From positions 124,001 through 188,000 of the forward strand of contig NZ_BCST01000003.1 in the NCBI RefSeq assembly GCF_001571005.1: a stretch of 64,000 nucleotides of DNA. Direction: 5' to 3'. This DNA is from Herbiconiux solani NBRC 106740 (lineage in GTDB: Bacteria > Actinomycetota > Actinomycetes > Actinomycetales > Microbacteriaceae). Each line of letters opens with the position of its first letter. Position 1 is the first letter of the stretch. Position numbers and translations under genes: made by a program. Below the pieces are notes generated by a model. That model did no database searches. It was not told the DNA's origin and saw only the letters and a list, made by a program, of their open reading frames with translations. Shown piece after piece: positions 16,101 to 24,273 of the stretch.

Positions 16101-17546
16101 CCCCTGCGTGGTCCAGAAGGGCTTGATGCCCAGCGGCACCACCGACGACACAGTCAAGGTCCTTTGTCCTGCTCCGGTGGTGGGATCAACTGTCGCGCCG
16201 TCTGCGTATTCGAGGAACGCGACCGAGGTGGTTCCGTCGGCGGTGGTCCACGTGACGGCGATCTCATTGCCTCCGTCGCCGTCGAAGTCTGCAATGTCCA
16301 CGGTCACGGGGCCCCACGACGTCCCGACGGTGCCGACGTTGTCCACGGTCGTCACGAGCTGGCTGGAGTGGTCCGGGTTCGCGTTGAAGTCCACGACGGA
16401 CACGGTGATCGCGTTGTCTGCACCGAGGTAGGCGACGGCCGCCTCGTCGTGGTAGTTCAACTGAGAGTCGATCGAATCGTCCAGGTCGCCGGCAGCCAGA
16501 TCGATCGGTGTGTCCTCGCTGCCGACGTCGTTCGTCACCGACCAGGTGGCGGGTACGGGGCGTCCCTCATCGATGATCCAGAAGATGGTAGGGGTGTTGC
16601 CGAGCGCGGCCGGGTCGTAGAGCACGGGGGCGTCGTTGTCCGGGCCATTGGTGACCGCAGACCCGAACGGGAGGCTGCGTAGCTGCCAGGCGTTCTCGCC
16701 GACGTTGACGAATTGCCAGGTTTGGGCGGAGTTCGATGTGTCGCAGATATCGGTCACGACGGCCGAGTTGTTCTGGCCCTGGCCGGACGCTTCCATACAG
16801 GTGCCGTCGGCACGATTCTGCAGCCAGAAACCGCCGCCGGTTTGCGCGATCACCGTCCACTGCTGGTCGATTGAGAGTTGCTCTTGGTCGCCGTCAAGGA
16901 ATTCGGCCGAGGTGACCGCGCTACCTAATTCGGCTGAAGTGGCTGCGCCGGCGTTGCTGATCGCTAGGTAGAAGATGCCGCCCGCCCCGATGCCGATGGT
17001 GTTGCCGTCTTGAGGAGCGCCGCTGATCGCGATTGGCGAGTCCCATCCCGGCGACTGGGCCTCGGGATACGTCGAGATGTCGGAGAGTTGGAGGTTGCTT
17101 CCCCCGCCGGCCGTGACATTTTGGAAGGCGAGAGCCTGGTCGACGTCGGCGGTGGTGAATCGACCCGATTCGGTCGGGAAAGAGGCCTGCACCGCGCGGG
17201 TGGGGGTGTCGGGCACAGTCGTCGGATCGGTGTTCAACGTGAGCGCACTGCTGTCGGCGTTGCCTGCAGCGCGGCTCTGGCTGGAGTTGTTGTCCCCGGC
17301 GGGCGGGCCCGACGTGCGGGTGACCAGCAACTCGTCACTGGGGAGGATGCTGCGGTTCACCGGAGCGCCGACCACGTCCTCCGGCAGGTCTGCTGAAGCG
17401 CCGACGTCGATCGGCGAGATCGCTGTCAGTGCGACCGAGCTCGCGGTCATGGGAGAGATGAGGACGGATCCGATGACGATCGCCGCGGCGGCGACGGCAC
17501 CCGCCGCGCGGAGCGCAATCCGTGGATGGTGGTTCTTCGCGCTCAC
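13125..17546 (-). CDS. very large sortase-anchored surface protein, function unknown
   Basis: Secreted, wall-anchored protein of 1473 aa. The GTG at 17546 has a GAGG site 7 bp upstream and opens into an atypically long signal peptide (hydrophobic residues about 11-38). Visible parts: a ricin-B-like lectin region with QQWTV and QTWQF motifs (about 225-320); FG-GAP-like VDIADFDGDGGNEIAV (about 413-428); two Ser/Thr-rich segments around residues 765-830 and 955-1020, each with an IPF/IPG turn flanked by alternating polar strands, resembling aerolysin/ETX-MTX2 strands; a CARDB-like region (about 1145-1230); a Gly/Ser linker; sorting signal LAATG, a membrane helix and RRRRSARS. The sorting signal suggests a class-E-type sortase. 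Pore-forming or adhesive roles are inference; no catalytic motif is visible. Confidence 0.85.
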   Translation of the reverse strand: MSAKNHHPRIALRAAGAVAAAAIVIGSVLISPMTASSVALTAISPIDVGASADLPEDVVGAPVNRSILPSDELLVTRTSGPPAGDNNSSQSRAAGNADSSALTLNTDPTTVPDTPTRAVQASFPTESGRFTTADVDQALAFQNVTAGGGSNLQLSDISTYPEAQSPGWDSPIAISGAPQDGNTIGIGAGGIFYLAISNAGAATSAELGSAVTSAEFLDGDQEQLSIDQQWTVIAQTGGGFWLQNRADGTCMEASGQGQNNSAVVTDICDTSNSAQTWQFVNVGENAWQLRSLPFGSAVTNGPDNDAPVLYDPAALGNTPTIFWIIDEGRPVPATWSVTNDVGSEDTPIDLAAGDLDDSIDSQLNYHDEAAVAYLGADNAITVSVVDFNANPDHSSQLVTTVDNVGTVGTSWGPVTVDIADFDGDGGNEIAVTWTTADGTTSVAFLEYADGATVDPTTGAGQRTLTVSSVVPLGIKPFWTTQGLDTTWADSAAWNFDLLGGADLAFVYPDASNSSVPTLGYFFFDSDFALTNSYTTPINDGDSTPVTQGLSQHDTVLMDTGSFDPQYAGQPGYRQLAIAVPYQQEQVATLFIWEYTPASGSTPQSAAIIAHDPGNFGVFQVTDGLWGMDMAAGVLGDASDEGKWSVTVSFVYSPEFGDDYYAYLFTMSINDDGTVSSFLNALEALPQSAGPFANHYSLTSYDRTGQSLVLGAPLVFTVDQLKQLDLVAGQPPGHSDWLDGAFQEVSRTDQFNVNIGSTTSAGYSNTSAHESDQSYAVSQTEDLTATTKVGIPFIASGQFSLNVAENFNKTWSSKQSSLSQFSSTTSTAVSQATADDDIVDAEVQTFRVLRYPVIGTAGRTDSADGSCDAGCSGYWEITIPGSVESLSGDGKSMDFFQPDWSNGNALSYPAIDNGTITLADIGTYTANGVASSAPLINDIRQLGGTSATVQLSVSDTSGTTTSESTSQSWNVGADVTTTVKAGVGIPGEGQESINNQFGVGFNAANSFTDSTTGSTTNSHGQSFALTVPSINDDYEYTIGTSYYYTTGGYPKVAYSVDLTDGAESAGFWGPNYGVDPDPALNLPYATFTVDNPVGVRNITKWDPVDTAQMIRGFVAHQPADPSSPTTSGAPYASAPAPGAPVIFDIPVHNYSLVDLNEPLDVAFYAVPVDARNARVTGSPISLGNTDWTGGIPSQGEVTISSPSWSAVAGLDGTLQQYRVFAVVDPDDTIAEVHGWAGDGSNTCPTSSVQGGTALIDPMTGATSTLECGQNNQGYGLISVGNATTVEGPADVTLDGGAIRADRSAPVELDETSAVPTFTRGTRLTGYVDMKAASDSADNQTVLIYDGEPSDGKLVASTTVRGVAAGKGGSASFSWTPEEPGLHELHQVILGTESAGARDEQIMRVEVVESGSPGGGSGSGSGSGPAGTPPSGAGAGSGALAATGTDLGGALALAAVAVSAGAILLFIRRRRSARS

Positions 17547-17631
17547 GAGCAGGCCTCTTCCTCGACAAGACGCCCTCGGCGCCGTCATCCATTCGCAACC
17601 CAAGCGTCGAAGCTGACCTAGCGCAAAACAC

Positions 17632-17660
17632 TTGTGATTTTTAATTGAAGAGAATAGTTA
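17632..17660 (+). promoter_or_regulatory. possible promoter of the galactoside cluster
   Basis: TTGTGA (17632-17637), 17 bp, TAGTTA (17655-17660) in an AT-rich gap that contrasts with the surrounding GC-rich genes. It would drive the LLM oxidoreductase gene. The match to the consensus is modest. Confidence 0.35.
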
Positions 17661-17711
17661 TCGGAAAGTCTTTTGCATAGAGTCCAGCGGAATCCGCGCG
17701 ATAATTCAGCA

Positions 17712-18725
17712 ATGGAATTCTGGTTGCACGGTTTCCCCCTGGTGGGCCGCACGAAGGATTGGGCCGCGCGGGCCGAGCAGCAGGGTTACGCGGGGATCCT
17801 GCTCGCCGACAGCGAGACCCTCGTCGCCGACCCCTATGTCGAACTCGCCCTGGCCTCTTCGGCGACCGAACACGTGCGACTCGGGGTCGCCGTGACCAAT
17901 CCGATCACGAGGCATCCCGCTGTCACCGCGGCAGCCATTGCGACGGTGCACGCCGAATCGGGCGGACGAGCCGTTCTGGGCTTCGGCCGCGGGGATTCAG
18001 CACTTCGTCTACTCGACCTCAAGCCCGCATCCCTCGCTGCCTTCAAACAGGCGGTGATCGACGTGCGCCACTACCTCGGCTCTCCGCCGGATGAAGGCGA
18101 CATCGCATCGGTCGCGACCCCCCTGTCCTGGATGACGGATGAGTTCGGGCACGTTCCGGTGGACGTCGCGGCGACCGGGCCGGGGGTCATCGCGATCGGT
18201 GCGGTCCACGCCGATCGCCTGACCTTCAATCTCGGGGCCGACGCCGGTCGCCTGAGCTGGGCGATCGCCACGGCGCGTAAGGCGCGATCAGACGCCGGCC
18301 TCGACCCTGACGCGATGTCCTTCGGCGCCTATGTCAATGTGGCGTGCGCGCCCCTTGATGACGCCATCGCGATGGTACGCGGGAGCGCGTCCATCTTCGC
18401 GCAATTCCTCGTGGAAGGCATGCGGGCGGGAGTCCCGGTCTCCGACGACGACAAGACGGTTCTCGAGGCTGTGGCATCGGCGCACGACGAAGCCCAGCAC
18501 GGCCTGGGGATCGCTCCGCAGGCCGAACTGCTTCCCGAGGGTTTCCTGCGCCGGTTCGCTCTGTGCGGGCCGGCCGAGATCCTTCTTCCGAGGATCGCCG
18601 AACTCGAGGATCTCGGTCTCGACCGGATCGTGGTCGTTCCCGCGTCCCGGGACGTCTCCGCGGCAGCGGTCGATGCCAGCATCTCCGATTTCGCGACGGG
18701 AGTCATCGGAAAGGGCATGTTGTAA
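17712..18725 (+). CDS. LLM-class flavin-dependent oxidoreductase
   Basis: Bacterial luciferase-like TIM-barrel oxidoreductase, 337 aa, probably using FMN or F420. Recognisable segments are WAARAEQQGYAGILLADSET (residues about 17-36), LGVAVTNPITRHPAVTAAAI (about 59-78) and GGRAVLGFGRGDSAL (about 85-99). The ATG at 17712 gives the family N-terminus; the ribosome-binding site is poor. It is separated from the GH42 gene by 84 bp carrying a 17-bp palindrome. An LLM enzyme is unexpected in a galactoside cluster; its substrate is unknown. A methylenetetrahydromethanopterin-reductase-like or glucose-6-phosphate-dehydrogenase-like F420 enzyme is an alternative. Confidence 0.83.
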   Translation: MEFWLHGFPLVGRTKDWAARAEQQGYAGILLADSETLVADPYVELALASSATEHVRLGVAVTNPITRHPAVTAAAIATVHAESGGRAVLGFGRGDSALRLLDLKPASLAAFKQAVIDVRHYLGSPPDEGDIASVATPLSWMTDEFGHVPVDVAATGPGVIAIGAVHADRLTFNLGADAGRLSWAIATARKARSDAGLDPDAMSFGAYVNVACAPLDDAIAMVRGSASIFAQFLVEGMRAGVPVSDDDKTVLEAVASAHDEAQHGLGIAPQAELLPEGFLRRFALCGPAEILLPRIAELEDLGLDRIVVVPASRDVSAAAVDASISDFATGVIGKGML

Positions 18726-18760
18726 AATCTTTTCACGATCCGTAATCGATGGTTCCTGTA

Positions 18761-18777
18761 CTGCAATTTTATTGCAG
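18761..18777. promoter_or_regulatory. palindrome CTGCAATTTTATTGCAG, candidate operator
   Basis: Perfect 7-bp arms (CTGCAAT / ATTGCAG) with a 3-bp centre, 33 bp before the GH42 start. Related but weaker dyads with CTGCAA left arms occur at 20815-20831 (before the permease operon) and 27427-27447 (between the FAD oxidoreductase and GH35). Candidate site for the RpiR-type regulator at 24274. Confidence 0.5.
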
Positions 18778-18809
18778 ACCCTGTCGAGTGGATCGGGAAA
18801 GGGAACACG

Positions 18810-20777
18810 ATGGCATTGTGGTTCGGAGCCGACTACAACCCCGAGCAGTGGCCGGAGTCCGTCTGGGAGGACGACATCCGCCTGATGCGTGAAGCGGGGG
18901 TCACGGTGATGACGGTCGGCGTGTTCTCGTGGGGCTTGCTCGAGAGATCCGACGGGGAATTCGACTTCGCCTGGCTCGACCGGGTCCTCGGCCTCCTTCA
19001 CTCCGCGGGCATCGGCGTCGACCTGGCGACGAGTACGGCGAGCCCTCCCCAGTGGTTGACCGCGAAACACCCCGAGATATTGATGGTGGACGAATGGGGC
19101 CACACCCTGTCTCCCGGGAGCCGGCAGCACTACAATCCCTCGTCGGCCACCTACCGACGGTATGCCTGCCGCCTGGTGCAGAAGCTGGCCGAGCGATACG
19201 GATCCCACCCGGCTCTCGTCGCATGGCATGTCGGCAACGAATACGGCAACGACAATCCGCGCGACTACTCCGATGAGACGGCCTTCGCCTTCCGAACCTG
19301 GCTCGCCGCGAAATACGGGTCCATCGAGGCGTTGAACGACCGGTGGGGAACGGCGTTCTGGTCTCAGACGTACTCAGGTTTCGACGAGGTCCTGCCACCT
19401 CGTGCCGCCCCCACCTTCCGCAATCCGACGCAGCTTCTGGATTTCGATCGCTTCAGCTCGGATGCCTTGCTCGACTGCTACCGGGCGGAGGCGGACATCC
19501 TCCGCGCGGCTACGCCGGCCATCCCCGTCACGACGAACTTCATGGGCCTGTTCCAACCCGCCGACTACTGGGCCTGGGCGAAGGAGGTCGACTTCATCAG
19601 CGACGACGCCTACCCCGATCCCGCCGTCGTCGACTCCTGGAAGGACGCAGCGCTTCAACGGGACCTCATGCGCTCCCTCGGGGAGGGCAAGCCCTGGATC
19701 CTGATGGAGCAGGCGACCAGCGCGGTGAACTGGCGGCCCCTCAACGCACCGAAACGGCCCGGGCAGATGCGCGCCCTGAGCTACCAGGCACTCGCTCGAG
19801 GTGCGGACGGGATCATGTACTTCCAGTGGCGCCAGTCGCGGCGCGGCGGTGAGAAGTTCCACTCCGGCATGGTTCCGTTCGCGGGCACCGACTCCCGCAT
19901 CTGGCGCGAGGTGGTCCAGCTCGGGCACGAGCTCGAGCAGCTGCAGGCGATGGAAGGCACACGTACCGCGCCGGCCCGGGTCGCCATCATGATCGACTGG
20001 GATTCCTGGTGGTCGATCGAACAGGATGCCACACCCGCGAGAGTGGACTACAAGGCCCTGGTCTCGGCCTGGCACAGCGCACTCCTGGATCACGGGATCG
20101 TGACCGACTTCGCCGGCCGCGACACCGACCTCTCCCGCTACGACCTGGTCGTCGTGCCGTCTCTCTTCGTGGCCACCCGAGCGACGACGGACGCGCTGTC
20201 GCGATACGCCGAGAGCGGTGGAAACCTCCTCGTCACCGCTCTCACCGCGGTGGTCGACGAGGATGCCGCGCTCAGCGCGGGCGGATACCTCGGATCGTTG
20301 GCCGCGACGCTCGGCGTACGGATCAAGGAGTTCGCGCCGCATCCGATCGAGGAGCCCGTCGCCCTCGTAGGCGAGGTGGACGCCAGGACCCTGCAATGGT
20401 CCGAGGTCATCCAGGTTAACGATGCGATAGTCGTCTCGCGCTTCTCGGGAGGCATGGCCGACGGCGGCGCAGCCCTCACCCGCCGCACGACCGGCACCGG
20501 GAAGGCATGGTACCTGGCGGCGGATCTGACGACTGAAGGGCTGCGTGCGGTTCTGGAGGCGGTCCTGCGCGAGACGGCCATCACTCCCGAGGTCCCCGGG
20601 CTCCCTGCAGACGTGGAAGCCGTGCGCCGAGGCGACTGGACGATCGTCGTGAGTCATCGGCGGGACTCCGTGAGCCTGCCAGTCGCTGGGCTGGACCTCC
20701 TCACCGGCGGTCGAGTGAGCCGACCGGTCCTCGAGCCCTTCGGAGTGCTCATCCTCGAGACGGCCGTGTCGATATAA
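18810..20777 (+). CDS. GH42 beta-galactosidase
   Basis: Cytoplasmic family 42 glycoside hydrolase, 655 aa, cleaving terminal beta-galactosides. The N-terminus FGADYNPEQWPESVWEDDIR is the family signature. The acid/base is Glu144 in HVGNEYG and the nucleophile Glu300 in ILMEQATSAVNW. A trimerisation domain (about 390-590, with YDLVVVPSLFVATRA) and a small C-terminal domain follow. No signal peptide, so it acts on imported oligosaccharides. Context: downstream permease and binding-protein genes and an RpiR regulator; a second beta-galactosidase (GH35) lies 7 kb away. Confidence 0.95.
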   Translation: MALWFGADYNPEQWPESVWEDDIRLMREAGVTVMTVGVFSWGLLERSDGEFDFAWLDRVLGLLHSAGIGVDLATSTASPPQWLTAKHPEILMVDEWGHTLSPGSRQHYNPSSATYRRYACRLVQKLAERYGSHPALVAWHVGNEYGNDNPRDYSDETAFAFRTWLAAKYGSIEALNDRWGTAFWSQTYSGFDEVLPPRAAPTFRNPTQLLDFDRFSSDALLDCYRAEADILRAATPAIPVTTNFMGLFQPADYWAWAKEVDFISDDAYPDPAVVDSWKDAALQRDLMRSLGEGKPWILMEQATSAVNWRPLNAPKRPGQMRALSYQALARGADGIMYFQWRQSRRGGEKFHSGMVPFAGTDSRIWREVVQLGHELEQLQAMEGTRTAPARVAIMIDWDSWWSIEQDATPARVDYKALVSAWHSALLDHGIVTDFAGRDTDLSRYDLVVVPSLFVATRATTDALSRYAESGGNLLVTALTAVVDEDAALSAGGYLGSLAATLGVRIKEFAPHPIEEPVALVGEVDARTLQWSEVIQVNDAIVVSRFSGGMADGGAALTRRTTGTGKAWYLAADLTTEGLRAVLEAVLRETAITPEVPGLPADVEAVRRGDWTIVVSHRRDSVSLPVAGLDLLTGGRVSRPVLEPFGVLILETAVSI

Positions 20778-20814
20778 AAAGATTATCAGTCAGCGGCGGC
20801 TTTCCCGCGCACGA

Positions 20815-20831
20815 CTGCAAATAACTTGACA
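20815..20831 (+). promoter_or_regulatory. imperfect CTGCAA dyad overlapping a TTGACA box
   Basis: CTGCAA (20815-20820), 5 bp, TTGACA (20826-20831) has the same 6-5-6 spacing as the perfect palindrome at 18761-18777, and its right arm is a consensus -35 hexamer. It may mark an internal promoter for the permease and binding-protein genes. The -10 element is unclear. Confidence 0.35.
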
Positions 20832-20901
20832 CATCGAAAAGAGCGTGGAATTGTCTTCTCAGCAGCCACGCTGCAGACCAAGGACTTCGAAGAGGAACCA
20901 G

Positions 20902-21816
20902 ATGACGACGATGTCGAGCACAGCAGTTCGCGCCCGAAAGGGCGGTGGGCGCCGTCGGCGGCGTAGCTGGATCGGGTGGGCCTTCGTGGCCCCCTTCTTC
21001 CTCACCTTCGCGTTCGTCACGGTCGCCCCTCTGGCCTACACGCTCTATCTGAGCCTCTTCCAGGAGAAGATGCTGGGCGGCACCGCCTTCGTCGGTCTGG
21101 GCAACTACGTCCAGCAACTCACCGACCCCGTGTTCTGGGATGCCCTGGGTCGCGTGAGCATCTACCTGGTGATCTTCGTGCCGGTGATGTTGGCTCTCTC
21201 GCTCATCGCGGCCTTGGCGATCGACAGCGCACGACTCCACTTCCCGCGGGTCTTCCGCCTGGCGATCTTCCTCCCCTATGCGGTTCCGGGTGTCGTCGCC
21301 GCGCTTCTGTGGGGCTACATGTACGGAACTCAGTTCGGGCTCGTGGGGAACATCGAGGACCTCCTCGGGGTGGCTCTTCCGGATCCGTTGTCCAGCAACC
21401 TCGTGCTGATCTCGATCGGCAACATCATGGTCTGGCTGACCATGGGCTACAACATGCTGGTCTTCTACTCCGCGCTGCGGGTGGTGCCCGCCGAATTGTA
21501 TGAAGCAGCCGAACTCGACGGGGCCGGCGCATTCCGGGTCGTCCGCGCCATAAAGCTTCCCGCCATCCGGCCCGCGCTCGCGGTGACGCTCGTCTTCTCG
21601 GTCATCGGCGCCTTCCAGCTCTTCAACGAGCCGAACATTCTGCGCACGCTCGCCCCGAATGTGATCACGAGCCACTTCACCCCGAACATGTACGCGTACA
21701 ACCTCTCGTTCGCAGGGCAGCAGTACAACGCGTCTGCCGCCGTCGCCATCACCATGGGCGTCATCACGATGGTGGTCGCCTACGTCATTCAGCGCGTCGC
21801 GAGCAGGAAGGCCTGA
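20902..21816 (+). CDS. sugar ABC transporter permease (MalF-type)
   Basis: Inner-membrane permease of a CUT1-type carbohydrate ABC importer, 304 aa. After an Arg-rich cytoplasmic start (KGGGRRRRRS), six hydrophobic helices follow; the EAA loop that contacts the ATPase is EAAELDGAGAFRVVRAIKLP at about residues 201-220. The ATG at 20902 has a GAGGAA site 5 bp upstream. It pairs with the MalG-type permease at 21819 (2 bp apart) and the lipoprotein at 22809. The context suggests uptake of galacto-oligosaccharides. No ATPase gene is nearby. Confidence 0.93.
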   Translation: MTTMSSTAVRARKGGGRRRRRSWIGWAFVAPFFLTFAFVTVAPLAYTLYLSLFQEKMLGGTAFVGLGNYVQQLTDPVFWDALGRVSIYLVIFVPVMLALSLIAALAIDSARLHFPRVFRLAIFLPYAVPGVVAALLWGYMYGTQFGLVGNIEDLLGVALPDPLSSNLVLISIGNIMVWLTMGYNMLVFYSALRVVPAELYEAAELDGAGAFRVVRAIKLPAIRPALAVTLVFSVIGAFQLFNEPNILRTLAPNVITSHFTPNMYAYNLSFAGQQYNASAAVAITMGVITMVVAYVIQRVASRKA

Positions 21817-21818
21817 CC

Positions 21819-22769
21819 ATGGCGATCGTCACCACAGACACCACCGGAGAACGAACGGGCGAGGTGCCGGCGCGAACTCCCCGCGGCGCGTCCGCGCCCA
21901 CGAGGGCCAAACGACGGGACCCCATGCAGCGGCGGCCGTCGTGGGTGCTCACGGCCGGGATGACGCTGCTCCTTATCTACAGCGTCCTGCCCTTGTTCTG
22001 GCTGGTCATCAACTCGACCAAGACCCAGGGCGCGCTGTTCTCCAGTTTCGGACTCTGGTTCTCAGGGCCGTTCGCTCTCTTCGACAACATCCAGCAGGTC
22101 TTCACGTACGGCGACGGCGTGTTCGCCCGGTGGCTGGCGAACACGCTCCTCTACGTGGTCGTCGGAGCAGGCGGCTCCACGTTCCTCGCGACCCTCGCCG
22201 GCTACGGTCTCGCCAAGTTCGACTTCCCCGGGAAGAGGGGCGCCTTCGCCGTCGTCATCGCGGCGATCGCGGTACCCGGATCGGCGCTGGCCGTCCCCAC
22301 CTTCCTGCTGTTCAGTCAGCTGGGGCTCACCAACACACCGTGGTCGGTGTTGATCCCCTCCCTGGTGACGCCGTTCGGGCTGTTCCTGATGTGGAGCTAC
22401 GCGAGGGAATCGATCCCCGACGAACTCGTCGAGGCCGCGCGCGTGGACGGTGCGGGCGAGTTCCGGACCTTCTTCACGATCTCCCTGCGGCTCCTGGCGC
22501 CCGGCGTCGTCTCCGTGCTCCTCCTGGAGATCGTCGGGACCTGGAACAACTACTTCCTCCCGCTGATCATGCTGAGCGATCCGCAGTGGTATCCGCTGAC
22601 GGTCGGCCTGAATCAGTGGAGCGAACAGGCGAACACCGCCGGCGGTGAAGCGGTCTTCAACCTCGTCATCACCGGCTCGTTGATCACGATCGTGCCCATC
22701 ATCGTCGCCTTCCTGCTCTTGCAGCGTTTCTGGCAATCCGGACTCGCCGCAGGAAGCGTCAAGCAGTAA
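21819..22769 (+). CDS. sugar ABC transporter permease (MalG-type)
   Basis: Second permease of the same CUT1-type importer, 316 aa, with about six helices after a 43-residue polar N-terminus. The EAA motif is VEAARVDGAGEFRTFFTISL at about residues 205-224. It begins 2 bp after the MalF-type gene and is followed after 39 bp by the binding-protein gene, so the three form one transcription unit. Confidence 0.93.
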   Translation: MAIVTTDTTGERTGEVPARTPRGASAPTRAKRRDPMQRRPSWVLTAGMTLLLIYSVLPLFWLVINSTKTQGALFSSFGLWFSGPFALFDNIQQVFTYGDGVFARWLANTLLYVVVGAGGSTFLATLAGYGLAKFDFPGKRGAFAVVIAAIAVPGSALAVPTFLLFSQLGLTNTPWSVLIPSLVTPFGLFLMWSYARESIPDELVEAARVDGAGEFRTFFTISLRLLAPGVVSVLLLEIVGTWNNYFLPLIMLSDPQWYPLTVGLNQWSEQANTAGGEAVFNLVITGSLITIVPIIVAFLLLQRFWQSGLAAGSVKQ

Positions 22770-22808
22770 TCCACCCCCACCACGAAGAACCTCGGAAAGG
22801 TACCACCG

Positions 22809-24176
22809 ATGACCACACACAGACGTTGGCGAATCGGGGCCAGGAAAGTCGCCCTCACGGCCGCAGCCGGACTCGCGCTCACCGCACTCCTCGGCGGATG
22901 TGCATCCTCTACGCCGGGCTCCACATCCGCGGCCCCGTCCGTGAGCGAAGCCGACATCGAGAATGCTCTCGATCAGGAGACGACGATCACGATCTGGACC
23001 TGGGCCACCACGCTCACCGGCATCATCGAGGCGTTCGAGAAGGAGCACCCGAAGATCACGGTGGACGTCGTGAACGTCGGCACCGGCGCCGCTCATTACA
23101 CGAAGCTCGAGAACGCCCTGAAGGCCGGGTCGGGCGCACCGGATCTCGCGACCGTCGAGTACAGCGTGCTTCCCCAGTTCGCTCTCGGGGGCAACCTCGT
23201 CGACCTCAACACGTTCGGCTACGGCGACCTCGAGGACCAGTTCACCCCCTCCGTCTGGAACTCGACCAATCTCGACGGCGGGCTCTACGAATTGCCGCAC
23301 AACGCCGGGCCCATGGCGCTGTTCTACAACAAGACCGTCTTCGACCAGTTCGGCATCGAAGTGCCGACGACCTGGGCCGAGTATGCCGCGGCGGCCAAGA
23401 AGATCCACGAGGCAGATCCCACGGTCTATCTCGCCGCCGACAACGGAGACGCCGGGTTCACCACGAGCATGCTCTGGGCGGCCGGGTCGAAGCCCTTCGA
23501 AACGACCGGCACGTCCGATGTGACCATCGACCTGTCCGACGAGGGAGCGAAGAAGTTCACCGATTTCTACAGCCCGCTCCTCGAGGACGGTCTCCTCGCG
23601 CCCACTGCAGGCTTCAGCAACGAGTGGTACCAGGGCCTCGCCAGCGGCAAGATCGCCTCCCTCGCAACAGGTGCCTGGATGGCCGGCAGCCTCAAGTCAG
23701 GCGTTCCCACCGGCGCCGGTCAGTGGCGCGTCGCCCCTCTTCCCACCTATGAGGCAGGCGAAAAGGCGAGCGCGATGAACGGCGGTGGCGGATACGCCAT
23801 GCTGAACCAGAGCCCTGAGCAGAACCAGCTCGTCGCGGCAGCGTTCCTGAAGTACATGGAGACCGGCCCTGGCGTCCAGCTCTCCATCGACGCCGGGCAA
23901 TTCCCGGCGACCGTGGCGGATCTCCAGTCCCAGGCGTTCCTCGACAAGCCGAACGACTACTTCGGCGGACAGGACATCAATAAGGTCTTCGCCGAGTCGG
24001 CCGAGAATGTCGTGCCCGGCTGGCAGTACCTGCCGTATCAGTCCTATGCCAACAGCGTGTTCGGCGACACCGCCGGTCAGGCGTACATCGGGCACACCTC
24101 GCTCGAGGACGGTCTCAAGGCGTGGGGCGATCAGCTCGTCACCTTCGGGAACGAGCAGGGCTTCACCGCCAAATAG
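22809..24176 (+). CDS. sugar ABC transporter substrate-binding lipoprotein
   Basis: Extracellular solute-binding protein family 1, 455 aa, anchored by a lipid. The signal peptide ends in the lipobox LLGGC (Cys31). The mature protein starts with the usual EQETTITIWTW-like strand (TTITIWTWATTLTG, about 57-70), with later segments LPHNAGPMALFYNKTVFDQF and NGGGGYAML. It delivers sugar to the permeases encoded just upstream; a galactoside is likely from the flanking GH42 and GH35 genes. A strong hairpin follows the stop. Confidence 0.93.
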   Translation: MTTHRRWRIGARKVALTAAAGLALTALLGGCASSTPGSTSAAPSVSEADIENALDQETTITIWTWATTLTGIIEAFEKEHPKITVDVVNVGTGAAHYTKLENALKAGSGAPDLATVEYSVLPQFALGGNLVDLNTFGYGDLEDQFTPSVWNSTNLDGGLYELPHNAGPMALFYNKTVFDQFGIEVPTTWAEYAAAAKKIHEADPTVYLAADNGDAGFTTSMLWAAGSKPFETTGTSDVTIDLSDEGAKKFTDFYSPLLEDGLLAPTAGFSNEWYQGLASGKIASLATGAWMAGSLKSGVPTGAGQWRVAPLPTYEAGEKASAMNGGGGYAMLNQSPEQNQLVAAAFLKYMETGPGVQLSIDAGQFPATVADLQSQAFLDKPNDYFGGQDINKVFAESAENVVPGWQYLPYQSYANSVFGDTAGQAYIGHTSLEDGLKAWGDQLVTFGNEQGFTAK

Positions 24177-24184
24177 CAGGGTCG

Positions 24185-24224
24185 GGAGTGGCCGGGGTTC
24201 GCGTGAGCGAGCTCCGGCCACTCC
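24185..24224 (+). terminator. strong hairpin after the binding-protein gene
   Basis: GGAGTGGCCGG (24185-24195) pairs perfectly with CCGGCCACTCC (24214-24224), and the inner bases TTCGC/GCGAG extend the stem. No long T tract follows (only GTCCGTT). It lies between the binding-protein stop and the RpiR gene and could terminate or stabilise the transporter mRNA. Confidence 0.7.
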
Positions 24225-24273
24225 GTCCGTTAAAGTCGAAGCTGCGGGAACTCGCAGACGAAGGGCCTACCTC

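Noticed and set aside
17641-20790. Recurrent TCTTTT/AAAAGA words in the gaps at 17655, 18723 and 20775 as a second operator
   Set aside because: They are short, lack dyad symmetry and two overlap stop codons; AT-rich gaps alone can explain them.
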